The position numbers and the translations under genes were made by a program. From positions 1-39,777 of the forward strand of contig JAUNCL010000021.1 in NCBI GenBank assembly GCA_030535235.1: DNA of 39,777 bases, read 5' to 3'. The stretch comes from Bacillota bacterium (GTDB lineage Bacteria; Bacillota; Clostridia; Oscillospirales; Oscillospiraceae). The notes under the pieces are model-generated. The model did no database searches, was not told where the DNA came from, and saw only the letters and a program-made list of their open reading frames with translations. Below, one piece after another: positions 6,459-15,795 of the stretch (positions within the stretch are counted from its first letter, which is position 1; each line of letters opens with the position of its first letter).

Positions 6459-9089
6459 ATGACCCAGGGAGAACGGTTAAAAAAATATATCGTGCCGGTG
6501 CTGTTCGGACTGGGGTTCATGGCGGTTCTCTGTGTGGGACTCCTGTATGTCCGGTCCTACATGATGGGGCAGACCGTGCGGGAGCGATCCGATCAACTGG
6601 AGGAGATGATCGTTCAGATTCGGACCAACCTGGAATACGGGCTGGAGACCCACTGGAACTATCTCACCAGCATCGAACACACCATTGAGGGCAGGCAATA
6701 TCCCGACGACGCAGCGGTGGTCCGGGATATTGCCGCCCTGGAGCAGCAGTTCGTCACAGAGCGCTATGGCTCCCGGGTGATGTTCCTGGATTCCAAGGGC
6801 AGAGCCCTTTTGCGCGAGGGGGAAAAGGGGATCTGGGGCGATATCAACCGGCTGGCCGACGGAGAGGTCCGCCACACCTTCGTCTCGGACACCAGCAACG
6901 TTGACGGCACCTTCTTGGCCTTCGTCCTGAAGATGGATACCCCGGTGATCGTGGGAGAGGGGGAGCACCAGGAACGGCTCACCCATCTGGTCCTGCTGAA
7001 GGACATGGAGACGCTGCAGCAATATTACACCTCGGAGTCCTATGGCGGAAAAGCGGCCACTTACATGATCAAGGAGAACGGGCTGCTGGCCTATTACGAC
7101 GCAGAGGATGATATCTTCGGGGTTCGGAATATCTATAAGGCACTGGATCAGGCGGAGTATATCCAGGGCCGGAGCTTTGACGATATCAAAGAGCAGATGG
7201 CGGCCAATGGGGTGGCAGTGTCCAATATCCTTTTGGACGGGACGGAGTACTACTACTGTCTGGCCGGCCTGGATACCTACGAAATGACCCTGATGCTGCT
7301 GATCCCGGCGGAGTACATCGCCGTGGAAACCGTGAACATGATGAACTCCACCATTGGCGTGCTGCTGGCCTTCCTGGGCCTGCTGGCTGTGATGATGGTG
7401 CTGACCGTCAGCGGCGTTCTCAAGGTCCGGAACCGCAACCGGGTCATCGAGATCGAGCAGGAGAACAACCAGACCCTGAACAAGCTGCGTCTGGCCGCCG
7501 AGGACGCCCTCCATGCGGCGGAGGTGGCCAACCGGTCCAAGAGTACCTTCCTCTCCAACATGTCCCATGATATCCGCACGCCCATGAACGCCGTGATCGG
7601 CTTCACCACGCTGGCGGCGGCCAACGTGGAGAACACCGAAAAGGTGAAGGACTATCTGGCCAAAATCCTCTCCGCCAGCAACCACCTGCTCAGTCTCATC
7701 AACGACGTGCTGGACATGAGCCGCATCGAGAGCGGCAAGATCCAGCTGGAGGAGGCCGAGGCCAACCTGTCGGATATCCTCCACGATATCAAAACCATCG
7801 TCAGCGGTCAGATCCACGCGAAACAGCTGGATTTGTACATGGACACCCTGGATGTGACCGACGAGGACGTCTACTGCGACAAGATGCGGCTGAATCAGGT
7901 CCTGCTGAACCTGATATCCAACGCCATCAAGTTCACCCCGGCGGGCGGCAGTATCTCCATCCGCGTGGCCCAGCTCCACAGCGCCCCGGAGGGGAAGGGA
8001 CGGTATGAGATCCGGGTCAAGGACACCGGCATTGGCATGAGCCAGGAGTTTGCGCAGCGTATCTTCGAGCCCTTCGAGCGGGAGCGGACCTCCACCGTCA
8101 GCAAGATCCAGGGCACCGGCCTGGGTATGTCCATTGCCAAAAATATCATTGACATGATGGGCGGTACCATCCGGGTGGTCACAGAGCAGGGAAAGGGCAC
8201 CGAGTTCATCATCAACCTGACCCTGCGGCTCCAGAATGAGCGCAGAAGCGTGGAGCAGATCAAGGAACTGGAGGGCCTGAAGGCCCTGGTGGTGGATGAC
8301 GATTTCGCCACCTGCGACAGCGTGACCAGGATGCTGGTCCAGGTGGGGATGCGCTCGGAATGGACCCTGTCGGGCCGGGAGGCGGTTCTCCGCTCCAGGC
8401 AGGCCAGCGAGATGAACGACGCCTTCCACGCCTACATCATCGACTGGCGGCTGCCGGATATGAACGGCATCGAAGTCACCCGGCAGATCCGGCGGGAGGT
8501 CGGGGAGAGCACCCCCATCATCATTCTCACTGCCTACGACTGGACGGATATCGAGGAGGAGGCCAGGGCAGCCGGCGTGACCGCATTCTGTGCCAAGCCC
8601 ATGTTCCTGTCCGACCTTCGGGAGTCCCTGCTGACCTCCCTGGGCTATCAGCAAGCCGAGAATGGCCGTGGCCTGCCCACAGCGGAGGGCCAGGAGGAAT
8701 TCCGGGACAAGCGCATTCTGCTGGCCGAGGACAACGAGCTCAACCGGGAGATCGCGGTGGAGCTGTTGAGCGAGTACGGCTTCCGGGTGGACACCGCCGA
8801 AAACGGCGCGGAGGCGGTGAAACTGGTAGAGCAGTCCAGGCCCGGGGACTATGACCTGGTGCTTATGGACATTCAGATGCCGGTGATGAATGGCTACGAG
8901 GCCACCCGGCGTATCCGCGCTTTGGAGGACCCCTACCTTGCCAACATCACCATTCTGGCCATGACGGCCAACGCCTTCGAGGAGGACAAGCGGGAGGCCG
9001 CCGAGCACGGCATGAACGGGTTCCTCACCAAGCCCATCGACATCGGGCAGCTTCTGGACACCCTGCGTCTGGTGTTCTGCAAGCCATAA
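6459..9089 (+). CDS. Hybrid sensor histidine kinase with two receiver domains
   Basis: 876 residues. One membrane helix at about 13-33, an extracytoplasmic sensor region (about 34-285) of probable Cache type, and a second helix at about 288-312. A short coiled coil leads to HisKA with SHDIRTPMN (His370), then HATPase_c (N box LISNAIKF, G1 DTGIGMS, G2 GTGLGMS). Two receivers follow: the first with VVDDD and acceptor Asp662 (IIDWRLPDMNG), the second with LAEDNE and Asp804 (LMDIQMPVMNG), each with its conserved lysine (AKPMF, TKPID). No HPt or output domain, so it must pass phosphate to another protein or act through binding. AAAGGAG precedes the ATG. Co-directional with the upstream binding lipoprotein, a likely co-receptor. 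Confidence 0.92.
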   Translation: MTQGERLKKYIVPVLFGLGFMAVLCVGLLYVRSYMMGQTVRERSDQLEEMIVQIRTNLEYGLETHWNYLTSIEHTIEGRQYPDDAAVVRDIAALEQQFVTERYGSRVMFLDSKGRALLREGEKGIWGDINRLADGEVRHTFVSDTSNVDGTFLAFVLKMDTPVIVGEGEHQERLTHLVLLKDMETLQQYYTSESYGGKAATYMIKENGLLAYYDAEDDIFGVRNIYKALDQAEYIQGRSFDDIKEQMAANGVAVSNILLDGTEYYYCLAGLDTYEMTLMLLIPAEYIAVETVNMMNSTIGVLLAFLGLLAVMMVLTVSGVLKVRNRNRVIEIEQENNQTLNKLRLAAEDALHAAEVANRSKSTFLSNMSHDIRTPMNAVIGFTTLAAANVENTEKVKDYLAKILSASNHLLSLINDVLDMSRIESGKIQLEEAEANLSDILHDIKTIVSGQIHAKQLDLYMDTLDVTDEDVYCDKMRLNQVLLNLISNAIKFTPAGGSISIRVAQLHSAPEGKGRYEIRVKDTGIGMSQEFAQRIFEPFERERTSTVSKIQGTGLGMSIAKNIIDMMGGTIRVVTEQGKGTEFIINLTLRLQNERRSVEQIKELEGLKALVVDDDFATCDSVTRMLVQVGMRSEWTLSGREAVLRSRQASEMNDAFHAYIIDWRLPDMNGIEVTRQIRREVGESTPIIILTAYDWTDIEEEARAAGVTAFCAKPMFLSDLRESLLTSLGYQQAENGRGLPTAEGQEEFRDKRILLAEDNELNREIAVELLSEYGFRVDTAENGAEAVKLVEQSRPGDYDLVLMDIQMPVMNGYEATRRIRALEDPYLANITILAMTANAFEEDKREAAEHGMNGFLTKPIDIGQLLDTLRLVFCKP

Positions 9090-9100
9090 TACGCAAAGAG

Positions 9101-9151
9101 ATCCGGCGGATCCCTGAAACGTGACCTGGTCACGGAAAGGGACCGCCGGAT
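9101..9151. promoter_or_regulatory. Nested dyad between kinase and ferredoxin genes
   Basis: Outer arms ATCCGGCGGATCCCT (9101-9115) and AGGGACCGCCGGAT (9138-9151) pair almost perfectly. Inside them is a perfect palindrome GTGACC-T-GGTCAC (9121-9133). There is no U-run, so it is not a standard terminator. It could be an operator, an mRNA-processing or stabilising stem that sets the ratio of the two halves of the cassette, or a small repeat element. Confidence 0.5.
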
Positions 9152-9195
9152 TCCTGTACGCTCTGGAGGAAATCGTTTTTCCAAAGGAGGATTTT

Positions 9196-9399
9196 ATGAA
9201 GAAACGAAAAGCAGTGGTGGACCAGAAGGCCTGCGTGTCCTGCGGCAGCTGCGTCAAGGTCTGCCCCAAGCGTGCCCTGTCCATTTATAAGGGGCTCTAC
9301 GCCCAGGTGGATGAGGAACGCTGCGTGGGCTGCAAAAAATGCGCCAAGGAATGTCCCGCCTCCATCATCGAGATCGTCGCCCTGGAGGTGCCCGCATGA
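9196..9399 (+). CDS. Two-cluster [4Fe-4S] ferredoxin
   Basis: A 67-residue protein that is essentially two cluster motifs: CVSCGSCVKVCPKRAL and CVGCKKCAKECPASII, each CxxCxxCxxxCP. It is a small soluble 2[4Fe-4S] ferredoxin. Start at 9196 is set by AAAGGAGG eight bases upstream. Its TGA overlaps the ATG of the next gene (ATGA), indicating translational coupling with the membrane Fe-S protein. Together the two equal the membrane core and the ferredoxin tail of a NapH-type protein, here split into two genes. Confidence 0.9.
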   Translation: MKKRKAVVDQKACVSCGSCVKVCPKRALSIYKGLYAQVDEERCVGCKKCAKECPASIIEIVALEVPA

Positions 9400-9980
9400 A
9401 ACAGCAGAAGCACTGGTACGATTACCTCTTTATCCTGACCCCCATTTACATTGGGCTGGGCTTTTTCAACATCCTCTTCGCCTGGGTGGGCCTGGTTTTC
9501 TTCTTCGCCCCCCTGATCCTGGCCTGCACCCGATGGAACAAGGTCTACTGTAACCTCCTCTGTGACCGGGGGCAGTTTTTTACTCTGCTGGGCGGCCGGT
9601 TCGGCCTGTCCCGGAAGCGGGATATGCCAAAGTGGATGCGTTCCAAGGCCTTCCGTTACGGCTTCCTGGTCTTTTTCCTGGTGATGTTCCTGGTGATGCT
9701 GTGGAACACCTACCTGGTCTTTGCCGGCGCCCGGGATCTGGCCCAGGTGGTGAAGCTCCTGTGGACCTTTAAGGTCCCCTGGCACTTTGCCTACCACGGC
9801 ACGGTGTTCTCCCCCGGGGTGGCCCAGTTCGCCTTCGGGTTCTACAGCATCATGCTCACCTCCACCCTTATCGGTCTGGTGATGATGGCCCTGTTCAAGC
9901 CCCGGTCCTGGTGCGTCTTTTGTCCCATGGGCACCATGACCCAGCTCATCTGCAAGGCAAAGGCAGGGAAGCAGGGGTGA
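9396..9980 (+). CDS. NapH/NosR-like membrane iron-sulfur protein
   Basis: 194 residues with about four hydrophobic segments (about 11-27, 28-44, 87-110, 145-167). The first two are close together. Two short cysteine motifs of the membrane 4Fe-4S binding family face the same side: YCNLLCDRG (Cys52, Cys56) and WCVFCPMG (Cys173, Cys176). The usual C-terminal ferredoxin domain is missing and is supplied by the coupled upstream gene. NapH, NosR and CcoG relatives move electrons between quinol, flavin or ferredoxin and extracytoplasmic acceptors. No FMN-binding partner or reductase is nearby. A terminator follows at 9992-10020. Confidence 0.78.
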   Translation: MKQQKHWYDYLFILTPIYIGLGFFNILFAWVGLVFFFAPLILACTRWNKVYCNLLCDRGQFFTLLGGRFGLSRKRDMPKWMRSKAFRYGFLVFFLVMFLVMLWNTYLVFAGARDLAQVVKLLWTFKVPWHFAYHGTVFSPGVAQFAFGFYSIMLTSTLIGLVMMALFKPRSWCVFCPMGTMTQLICKAKAGKQG

Positions 9981-9991
9981 TTTGACGAAAA

Positions 9992-10020
9992 AGCCTCCCT
10001 TCTGACAAAGGAGGCTCTTT
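9992..10020 (+). terminator. Terminator of the sensing/Fe-S cassette
   Basis: AGCCTCC pairs with GGAGGCT across an 11-base loop, followed by CTTT. It marks the end of the unit that begins at 4467. Confidence 0.7.
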
Positions 10021-10043
10021 GGATCTCATAAATCAATTTTTAC

Positions 10044-10095
10044 AAAAAACAGGAAAACAGCTGCATCGGTTTCGGAGCAGCGGCTTTCCTGTTTT
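10044..10095 (-). terminator. Terminator of the EAL gene
   Basis: A long stem on the minus strand (AAAACAGGAAA with TTTCCTGTTTT, plus inner GCTGC/GCAGC) ends in a U-rich tail directly behind the EAL stop codon. Confidence 0.85.
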
Positions 10096-10100
10096 CTTTG

Positions 10101-12047
10101 TCATTCCTCCACCGGCGGAGGGCTCTGCATAAATGCCACAAATTCCTGCTCCGACAAAGGTTTTGAGAAATAATATCCCTGTATGTAGTCACATCCCAGC
10201 GCAAGAAAATGCTGCAGGTCCTCTTTTGTCTCCACGCCCTCCACCACAATTTCTGCGCCGATGGCCTTTAACATGCGAATCGTGTTCTTCAGAACAATTC
10301 GCATTTTGCCATCATTCCGCTTCTCTACAAAACTCTTGTCCAGCTTGACAATGCGGAATGGCAGCGACAAAATTCTGCTGATATTGGAATAACCGGTACC
10401 GTAATCGTCCAGGGAAAAGCTGATCCCTTCTTTTGAAAGATTCTGTATGTTTTCTTCCACGATGTCCTGGGCCGTGTTGGCAATGGTCTCTGTGATCTCC
10501 AAATTGATCTGTTCCGGCTTCAGATGATGCTTTTGTATGTGATCCATTACCGTGTCCTTCAGATCTTTCTGAATACACTGTGCCATGGACAGATTGATCT
10601 CGATATAGTCGATCGCCACGCCGCCCTGTTTGCATTTGGCAAGGAGACGGCAGACATCCTCCAGAACAAACTCTCCGATTTGGAGGATCATCCCGTTTTT
10701 TTCGGCCGCAGAGATCAACAACTCCGGCGAAATATAGCCATAGGTTTCGTCGTATAGACGAATGAGTGCCTCCGCAGATAAAAAGCGCTTTTCAGCGGCG
10801 GAATAAATCGGCTGATAATACATCTGGAACCGCTTTTCGGCAAGTGCATGGCGGATGATCCCGTCGATCTCATTGCGCAGCCGGAACATACGCTGTTCTT
10901 TTTCCTCCGAGAGAACATGGACCGTGCCATCGGACGGGAAATAGGTATGGAGGGAGTTTCCAAAGGGGAGCAGGCGCTCATACGCGTTGATATCCTCCGG
11001 ACACCGCAGAACGCAGATGCAGGGCTCCAGATCAAGTTCAAACTGCCCAAGCTGTTTTGGTTCTGTCAAAGTCTCCGAAACCTGCTGCGCTGTTACACGC
11101 AGCTTTTCAGGCAGATTCTTTTCCGACACAAAGGCAAACAGCCCATTTTCCAGATAGTACAGATCCATTGACAGATGTTCTTCCCTGGAGACCAAGGACA
11201 GATCTGCCGCGACCTTTTTCAGCAGAAGATTGGCGGTATTAGAGTCCAGAAGGGACACAACCGATGGATAATTGACCAACTTTGCAAAAATGATCCATAC
11301 CGGCTTGTCAATGGAGTATGCCTTCTTCATGTCGGAAGTAAAGGAAACGTAATTGCGTATCCCGAGGATCGGATTGATGATCTCCTCCGGCCGCTGGATC
11401 ACAAGGGCAATCAGAAGGGTCATCAAGGATGTCATGAACATTTCCACCAGGCATGTGGGAAAAAACATCTGAATCAGGATCGCAAGGGCATTGAGGGGAT
11501 ACATCAGCATCAGCGCAATGAACTTGTCGGCGGCCAGCATTTTTTTATAAGTAAACAGATAGATAATTCCATAGAAGAGATAGAAGAAAGAGACTCCATA
11601 CAGTACATACATCAGCGCCCCCCGGGAATAGACAAGAGCATCGTCGATGTAAAACACCAAATGATGGATCGGATTGGTAAGCAGCATACCGCAAACGACC
11701 ACATAGGGTGTGAAAAGGATCCCGTTCATCCATTTGTTTTTCATCTGGATATGCCAGGTATCCGTAACCGCACAGATAAACAACTGATACACAAGGGGGG
11801 TCAGATTGCGAAGGAAGAAATAGCTGTAGCATAGTATTTGACGCAGCAGAGTATTCGATTCTTTTGCAGGGATCCAGATCCCAAAGGCCTCTGCCCACAA
11901 ATCCAAAACAGTCGGAATCAAAATGAGGATGACAAGCAGCAAAAACAGTTTGTTTGATCTTCCGCTCACCATCTTGCGAATGATCAGAGATGTGAGCAGA
12001 ATGCTCACAATAATAATTGCAGCAATGTCGAAATACAGTATTTTCAC
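10101..12047 (-). CDS. Membrane-bound EAL-domain c-di-GMP phosphodiesterase
   Basis: 648 residues. About seven to eight hydrophobic helices fill residues 5-220. A degenerate GGDEF-like region follows at about 235-385, with the signature replaced around YYLENGLFAFV, so no cyclase activity is expected. The C-terminal EAL domain (about 395-640) keeps the catalytic set: EAL at 426-428 (SAEALIRL), EINLS, EITET, DDYGTGYS, KLDKSF, EGVET and QGYYFSKP. It should hydrolyse c-di-GMP to pGpG. Start is GTG at 12047 with AAGGAG 11 bases upstream. It lies 70 bases downstream of the (frameshifted) hybrid kinase, probably on one transcript. Base composition is visibly lower in GC than the purine operon. Confidence 0.92.
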   Translation of the reverse strand: MKILYFDIAAIIIVSILLTSLIIRKMVSGRSNKLFLLLVILILIPTVLDLWAEAFGIWIPAKESNTLLRQILCYSYFFLRNLTPLVYQLFICAVTDTWHIQMKNKWMNGILFTPYVVVCGMLLTNPIHHLVFYIDDALVYSRGALMYVLYGVSFFYLFYGIIYLFTYKKMLAADKFIALMLMYPLNALAILIQMFFPTCLVEMFMTSLMTLLIALVIQRPEEIINPILGIRNYVSFTSDMKKAYSIDKPVWIIFAKLVNYPSVVSLLDSNTANLLLKKVAADLSLVSREEHLSMDLYYLENGLFAFVSEKNLPEKLRVTAQQVSETLTEPKQLGQFELDLEPCICVLRCPEDINAYERLLPFGNSLHTYFPSDGTVHVLSEEKEQRMFRLRNEIDGIIRHALAEKRFQMYYQPIYSAAEKRFLSAEALIRLYDETYGYISPELLISAAEKNGMILQIGEFVLEDVCRLLAKCKQGGVAIDYIEINLSMAQCIQKDLKDTVMDHIQKHHLKPEQINLEITETIANTAQDIVEENIQNLSKEGISFSLDDYGTGYSNISRILSLPFRIVKLDKSFVEKRNDGKMRIVLKNTIRMLKAIGAEIVVEGVETKEDLQHFLALGCDYIQGYYFSKPLSEQEFVAFMQSPPPVEE

Positions 12048-12117
12048 GAGGCTGACGACTCCTTATTTCATGAAGTTTGTCTTCAATCTTCACCGAGAGG
12101 GTTCCTATCCCCCGCAA

Positions 12118-14698
12118 TCAGTTCTTGCTGCCGGGATGGATCAGCTTCTCCAAAGCGCTCCGCAGCGTCACCATGTCGATGGGCTTTGAGATATGGGCGT
12201 TCATACCTGCCTCCATCGCATGTTGAACATCGTCCGCAAAGGCGTTGGCAGTCATGGCCACGATAGGGATCGTTTTCCCATCGGGCCGGTCCAGATCCCG
12301 AATGGCCCGGGCCGTCTCATAACCGTTCATCACCGGCATCTGGATATCCATCAGCACTGCGTCGTAATAATCCGGGGGCGTTTGACGGAAGCGTTCCAGT
12401 GCCTCCTGACCATTTACCGTCCGCTCACAGCTCACGCCCTCGCAGGACAGAAGCTCCTCCAGGATCTCCGCGTTGATGTTGTTGTCTTCCGCCACCAGCA
12501 TCCGCAGGCCTTCCAGTGCATTGCCGCCGGAAGACGGAAGGGCCTCCGGCCTCTGCCGGCCAGTTTCCGCCGACCGCTCTCCGTACCGCAGTTCCAGTTC
12601 CACCTGGAAGGTGCTGCCCTCTCCCGGAACACTTTCCACGGAGATGGTACCGCCCATCAGGTCCACCAGATTCTTGGTGATGGTCATGCCCAAACCGGTG
12701 CCCTGGATACCGCTGACAGTGCTGTTATGCTCCCGGGAAAAGGGATCGAAGATATGTTCCACAAACTCCGGGCGCATCCCTATGCCGTTGTCCTGCACCT
12801 GGAAGCGCAGGTGGGCATAGCCCTTGGAAACCTGGGGCAGACCAAGGATGGTCAGTTCGATGTGTCCGCCTTCCTGGGTGTACTTCAGCGCGTTGGACAG
12901 CAGGTTCAACAGGATCTGACTCAGCCGCAGTCTGTCGCCCAGAAAGTGGTCTCCCTCCACATCGCATACCTTGACGCGCAGGGTCTGCTTCTTCTCGCGA
13001 ACCTTGGGCTGTGTCACCGCATTCAGTTCTTCCAGCAGTTCCGCCAAGCTGAACGCTGCAATATTCAGGGTGTTTTTGCCGCTTTCAATCTTGGACATGT
13101 CCAGTACATCATTGATGAGACGCAGCAAATGCTGGCCGGATGCAACAATTTTCCCGCCATACTCCCGCACCTTATCCGGCTGCTCGGCATCCCGGTCCAG
13201 CAGGGTGGAGAACCCGATAATTGCGTTCATGGGGGTGCGCATATCGTGGCTCATGTTGGACAGGAAGGTGCTTTTGGCCTCGTTGGCTGCCTTGGCTGCC
13301 AGGTAGGCATCTTCCATGGCTATCCGTTTTTGCAGCTCTGCTTCTTTCAGTTCCGTCACATCCTGGATCGCCATCAGCACGGAGATAGGGACACTATTCT
13401 CCCGCTTCAGGCACAGAACAAAAATCTGATCCCAGCGGATGCCATCGTCATGAAGCCGATACTCGTACTGGAGATAAGGCGTGTCCTCTGTCAGATCCCG
13501 TTGGATGGAACGGATCGTCAACTGATTCCGCACATGCTCATCTTCCTGAATGAGGCGGGCATTCCAATAATTCCGGAGCTGAGAGTATATCCCATTCTGC
13601 GGGAGCTTCTCCCCGGAGTCACCGCCATCCGCTTCTCCGGGTTCCCGGACATCAGTTTTCAGATATTCATAGGAATCGTTCTTCAAATCAACGAGAACAA
13701 ATCTGGTGAACAGCTGGGAGGTGCTTTCGACAATGTCCCGCATCTCCTGCTTTTCCATGGTCAGCTTTGCCTTCTGCCGCCGGTTTTCCACCACCAGAAT
13801 CAGAATATATCCGGCGAACAAAAGGATCAACCACAGTTCCAGGTATACGGCCATGGCGTTGGACTCGTTCAGCATGGCGTTGGTGACCTTGATGGGGAAC
13901 ACCTGCAAAAGCGTCCAGTCTTTCCCCGGCAGTTTGGTCACATACGCCGCGTTGGTCCCATGCGCGTTTGAATAGGTCAGGCTGCCGGAACTTCCATTCT
14001 CCAGAGCATCGGCCAACATCTCCACCGCTGTCTGATCCGCGCCCTCTCTTTGGCGCAGTGAGGTAATGATATTTTCCGGCGGATCCGTATTGTTGGAGCT
14101 GGAGAATACCGTTCCATCCGCCAGACACAGGTAGGTCCCGGCCGGCTCCTCAAAATAGGTGGTGGAAATGATCTCCCGCATCTGCTTCTCGCCATTAGCG
14201 CCCGGTAAGAACACCTGCCACCTCTCCGTTGTGCCACAACGGGGCATAAAAAATCATCAGATTTTCATGGGCGACCCGGCCATTGAAGATGATGTCCATC
14301 CCGGAATGGCCTTTCATACCGTCCTGAAAATAGAAACGGTCCGAAACCTGCGCCTGCTTTCCGCGGTTGTCGGTGTAAATGCCATCGGCTCCCGCAATGC
14401 CGATATAGTCAAAGGGCGTGTCATCCGTCAGTTTCTGCAGCGTCTCCACATCCACCCGCTCCGGGTCCATGGTCTGTCCGTACAGATGGGCGATGGCGCT
14501 GATGCTGTTCTCTGCGCTGACAAGCAGGTCATCGATTCGCTTTGCTGTCTGGGTCGCCGCGTCCTCCACATATTTGGCGTTTCGATCCACCGTCATGCAG
14601 CGGTTGGCGTCGAGGTAGACGACAAAACTCACAATAATGCAAATCAGAAGAATAAAGGCCGGGAGCGCTCGTTTCCAAAAAGTCCGATTTTTACGCAT
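12118..14698 (-). pseudogene. Hybrid sensor histidine kinase, interrupted by a frameshift
   Basis: Two overlapping frames together encode one about 860-residue kinase. The upstream frame (ATG 14698, GGGAAG site) gives a membrane helix and most of a Cache-type sensor, then stops at 14195-14197 just after VLTG. The downstream frame resumes at ANGEKQM and carries the rest of the sensor, a second helix, a PAS-like region, HisKA (SHDMRTPMN, His codon 13248-13246), HATPase_c (LLSNALKY, DNGIGM, GTGLGM) and one receiver (VLMDIQMPVMNG). One extra C in the coding strand at 14198-14203 explains the break. No slippery heptamer is seen. Either a true mutation, which would strip the membrane anchor and half the sensor, or a sequencing error. 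Followed by the EAL gene. Confidence 0.85.
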
Positions 14699-14768
14699 AA
14701 CGGTACTTCCCTTCCATATACAGAATCGGTTGTGGGTATTCTCATCGACCATTTTCACCTATTTTACC

Positions 14769-14797
14769 AAGTTATCACAGTTCTTTTGTTTCGTCAA
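14769..14797 (-). promoter_or_regulatory. Possible promoter of the kinase-EAL unit
   Basis: Minus strand TTGACG (14797-14792) and TAACTT (14774-14769), 17-base spacer, about 70 bases before the kinase start. The -10 is weak. Confidence 0.4.
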
Positions 14798-15000
14798 GGC
14801 AGTGCTTTGATCGGCCCTTTTCTCTTTTATACAGAGGGGAAAAATTCCCGATGATTTTACCCATCAGTTTTGCTGCGGATCGTTTCCTTCTGTGTGTATT
14901 CCGTATGTGCAGCGCTTTTGTCGGATACCGTGATGTACAAAGACGATGGGATGTGATAAACTATATCCATCATACCAAACCTAACAGAGAGGGACTGCTC

Positions 15001-15354
15001 ATGAGCAACGAAAAAGTATTTCAGATGTCCTTTGCCAAGGTCTACTCCCTGCTGGAAAACAAGGCCGTCCGGAAGGGGTGCACAGCAGAGGAAGTACAGA
15101 CTGTTGTGACCTGGCTGACCGGATACAGCGCAGAGGAGCTGGCGCGGCTGTTGGAAACAGACACCACCTACGGCGAGTTTTTTACCAAGGCTCCCTGTCT
15201 GAACCCCAACCGTGTGCTGATCAAAGGCTCCGTCTGCGGTGTGCGGGTGGAGAATATAGAAGATCCCCTCATGCGGGAGATCCGTTATCTGGACAAGCTG
15301 ATCGACGAGCTGGCCAAGGGGAAGGCATTGGAGAAGATACTCAGACATGAATAG
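15001..15354 (+). CDS. DUF2200 family protein
   Basis: 117 residues matching the DUF2200 pattern: SFAKVYSLLENKAVRKG, VVTWLTGYS and a C-terminal MREIRYLDKLIDELAKGK helix. No signal peptide or membrane segment. Function of the family is unknown; it resembles small cytoplasmic DNA- or stress-associated proteins only loosely. Start 15001 has AGAGAGGG nine bases upstream, while the longer frame from 14851 has none. First of three closely packed small genes; the next frame could start at 15347 or 15371, so they are probably co-transcribed. Confidence 0.82.
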   Translation: MSNEKVFQMSFAKVYSLLENKAVRKGCTAEEVQTVVTWLTGYSAEELARLLETDTTYGEFFTKAPCLNPNRVLIKGSVCGVRVENIEDPLMREIRYLDKLIDELAKGKALEKILRHE

Positions 15355-15370
15355 CGCGGGGGTGACAACA

Positions 15371-15778
15371 ATGTGGACCTGTCCGAAGTGCGGAAGAAAC
15401 TTCCGCAACGTCAACCAAAATCATTACTGTGGAAAAGCGCCGGAGACCATTGAGGAGTATATCCGGGAGCAGCCGGAAGAAGTGCAGCCGCTCCTGCGGC
15501 AGCTTCAGGAAACCATCCGTGGGGCGATTCCGGAAGCCAGGGAGAAAATCTCCTGGAGCATGCCCACCTTCTGGAAGGGGCGCAACCTGATCCAGTTTGC
15601 GGCGTCCAGGAAGCATATCGGGCTGTATCCCGGCGCCGAGGCGGTGGAGGTTTTTGCTGACCGGTTGACGGAGTATCAGACCAGCAAGGGAACGATCCGT
15701 CTGCCCATTGACCGGCCGCTGCCTCTGGAACTGGTGGCCGAGATCGCCCGGTGGTGCGAAGCCGCCAACGGGAAATAA
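15371..15778 (+). CDS. DUF1801 (YdhG/YdeI-like) protein with N-terminal zinc-finger-like motif
   Basis: 135 residues. Residues 3-21 carry CPKCG...NHYC, a possible zinc site. The rest is a DUF1801 domain: IREQPEEVQPLLRQLQETIRGAIPEA, then SMPTFWKGRNLIQFAASRKHIGLYPG and a C-terminal helix. Bacterial relatives include YdhG, proposed as a frataxin-like iron chaperone; function here is unproved. Start 15371 is preceded by GGGGGTG; an in-frame ATG at 15347 overlaps the previous stop and cannot be excluded. Middle gene of the trio. Confidence 0.82.
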   Translation: MWTCPKCGRNFRNVNQNHYCGKAPETIEEYIREQPEEVQPLLRQLQETIRGAIPEAREKISWSMPTFWKGRNLIQFAASRKHIGLYPGAEAVEVFADRLTEYQTSKGTIRLPIDRPLPLELVAEIARWCEAANGK

Positions 15779-15795
15779 TTCCTGGAGGTGCGGCT

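Noticed and set aside
14195-14247. Programmed ribosomal frameshift in the kinase
   Set aside because: ACC-GGG-CGC-TAA is not a slippery site and no stimulatory hairpin is evident.
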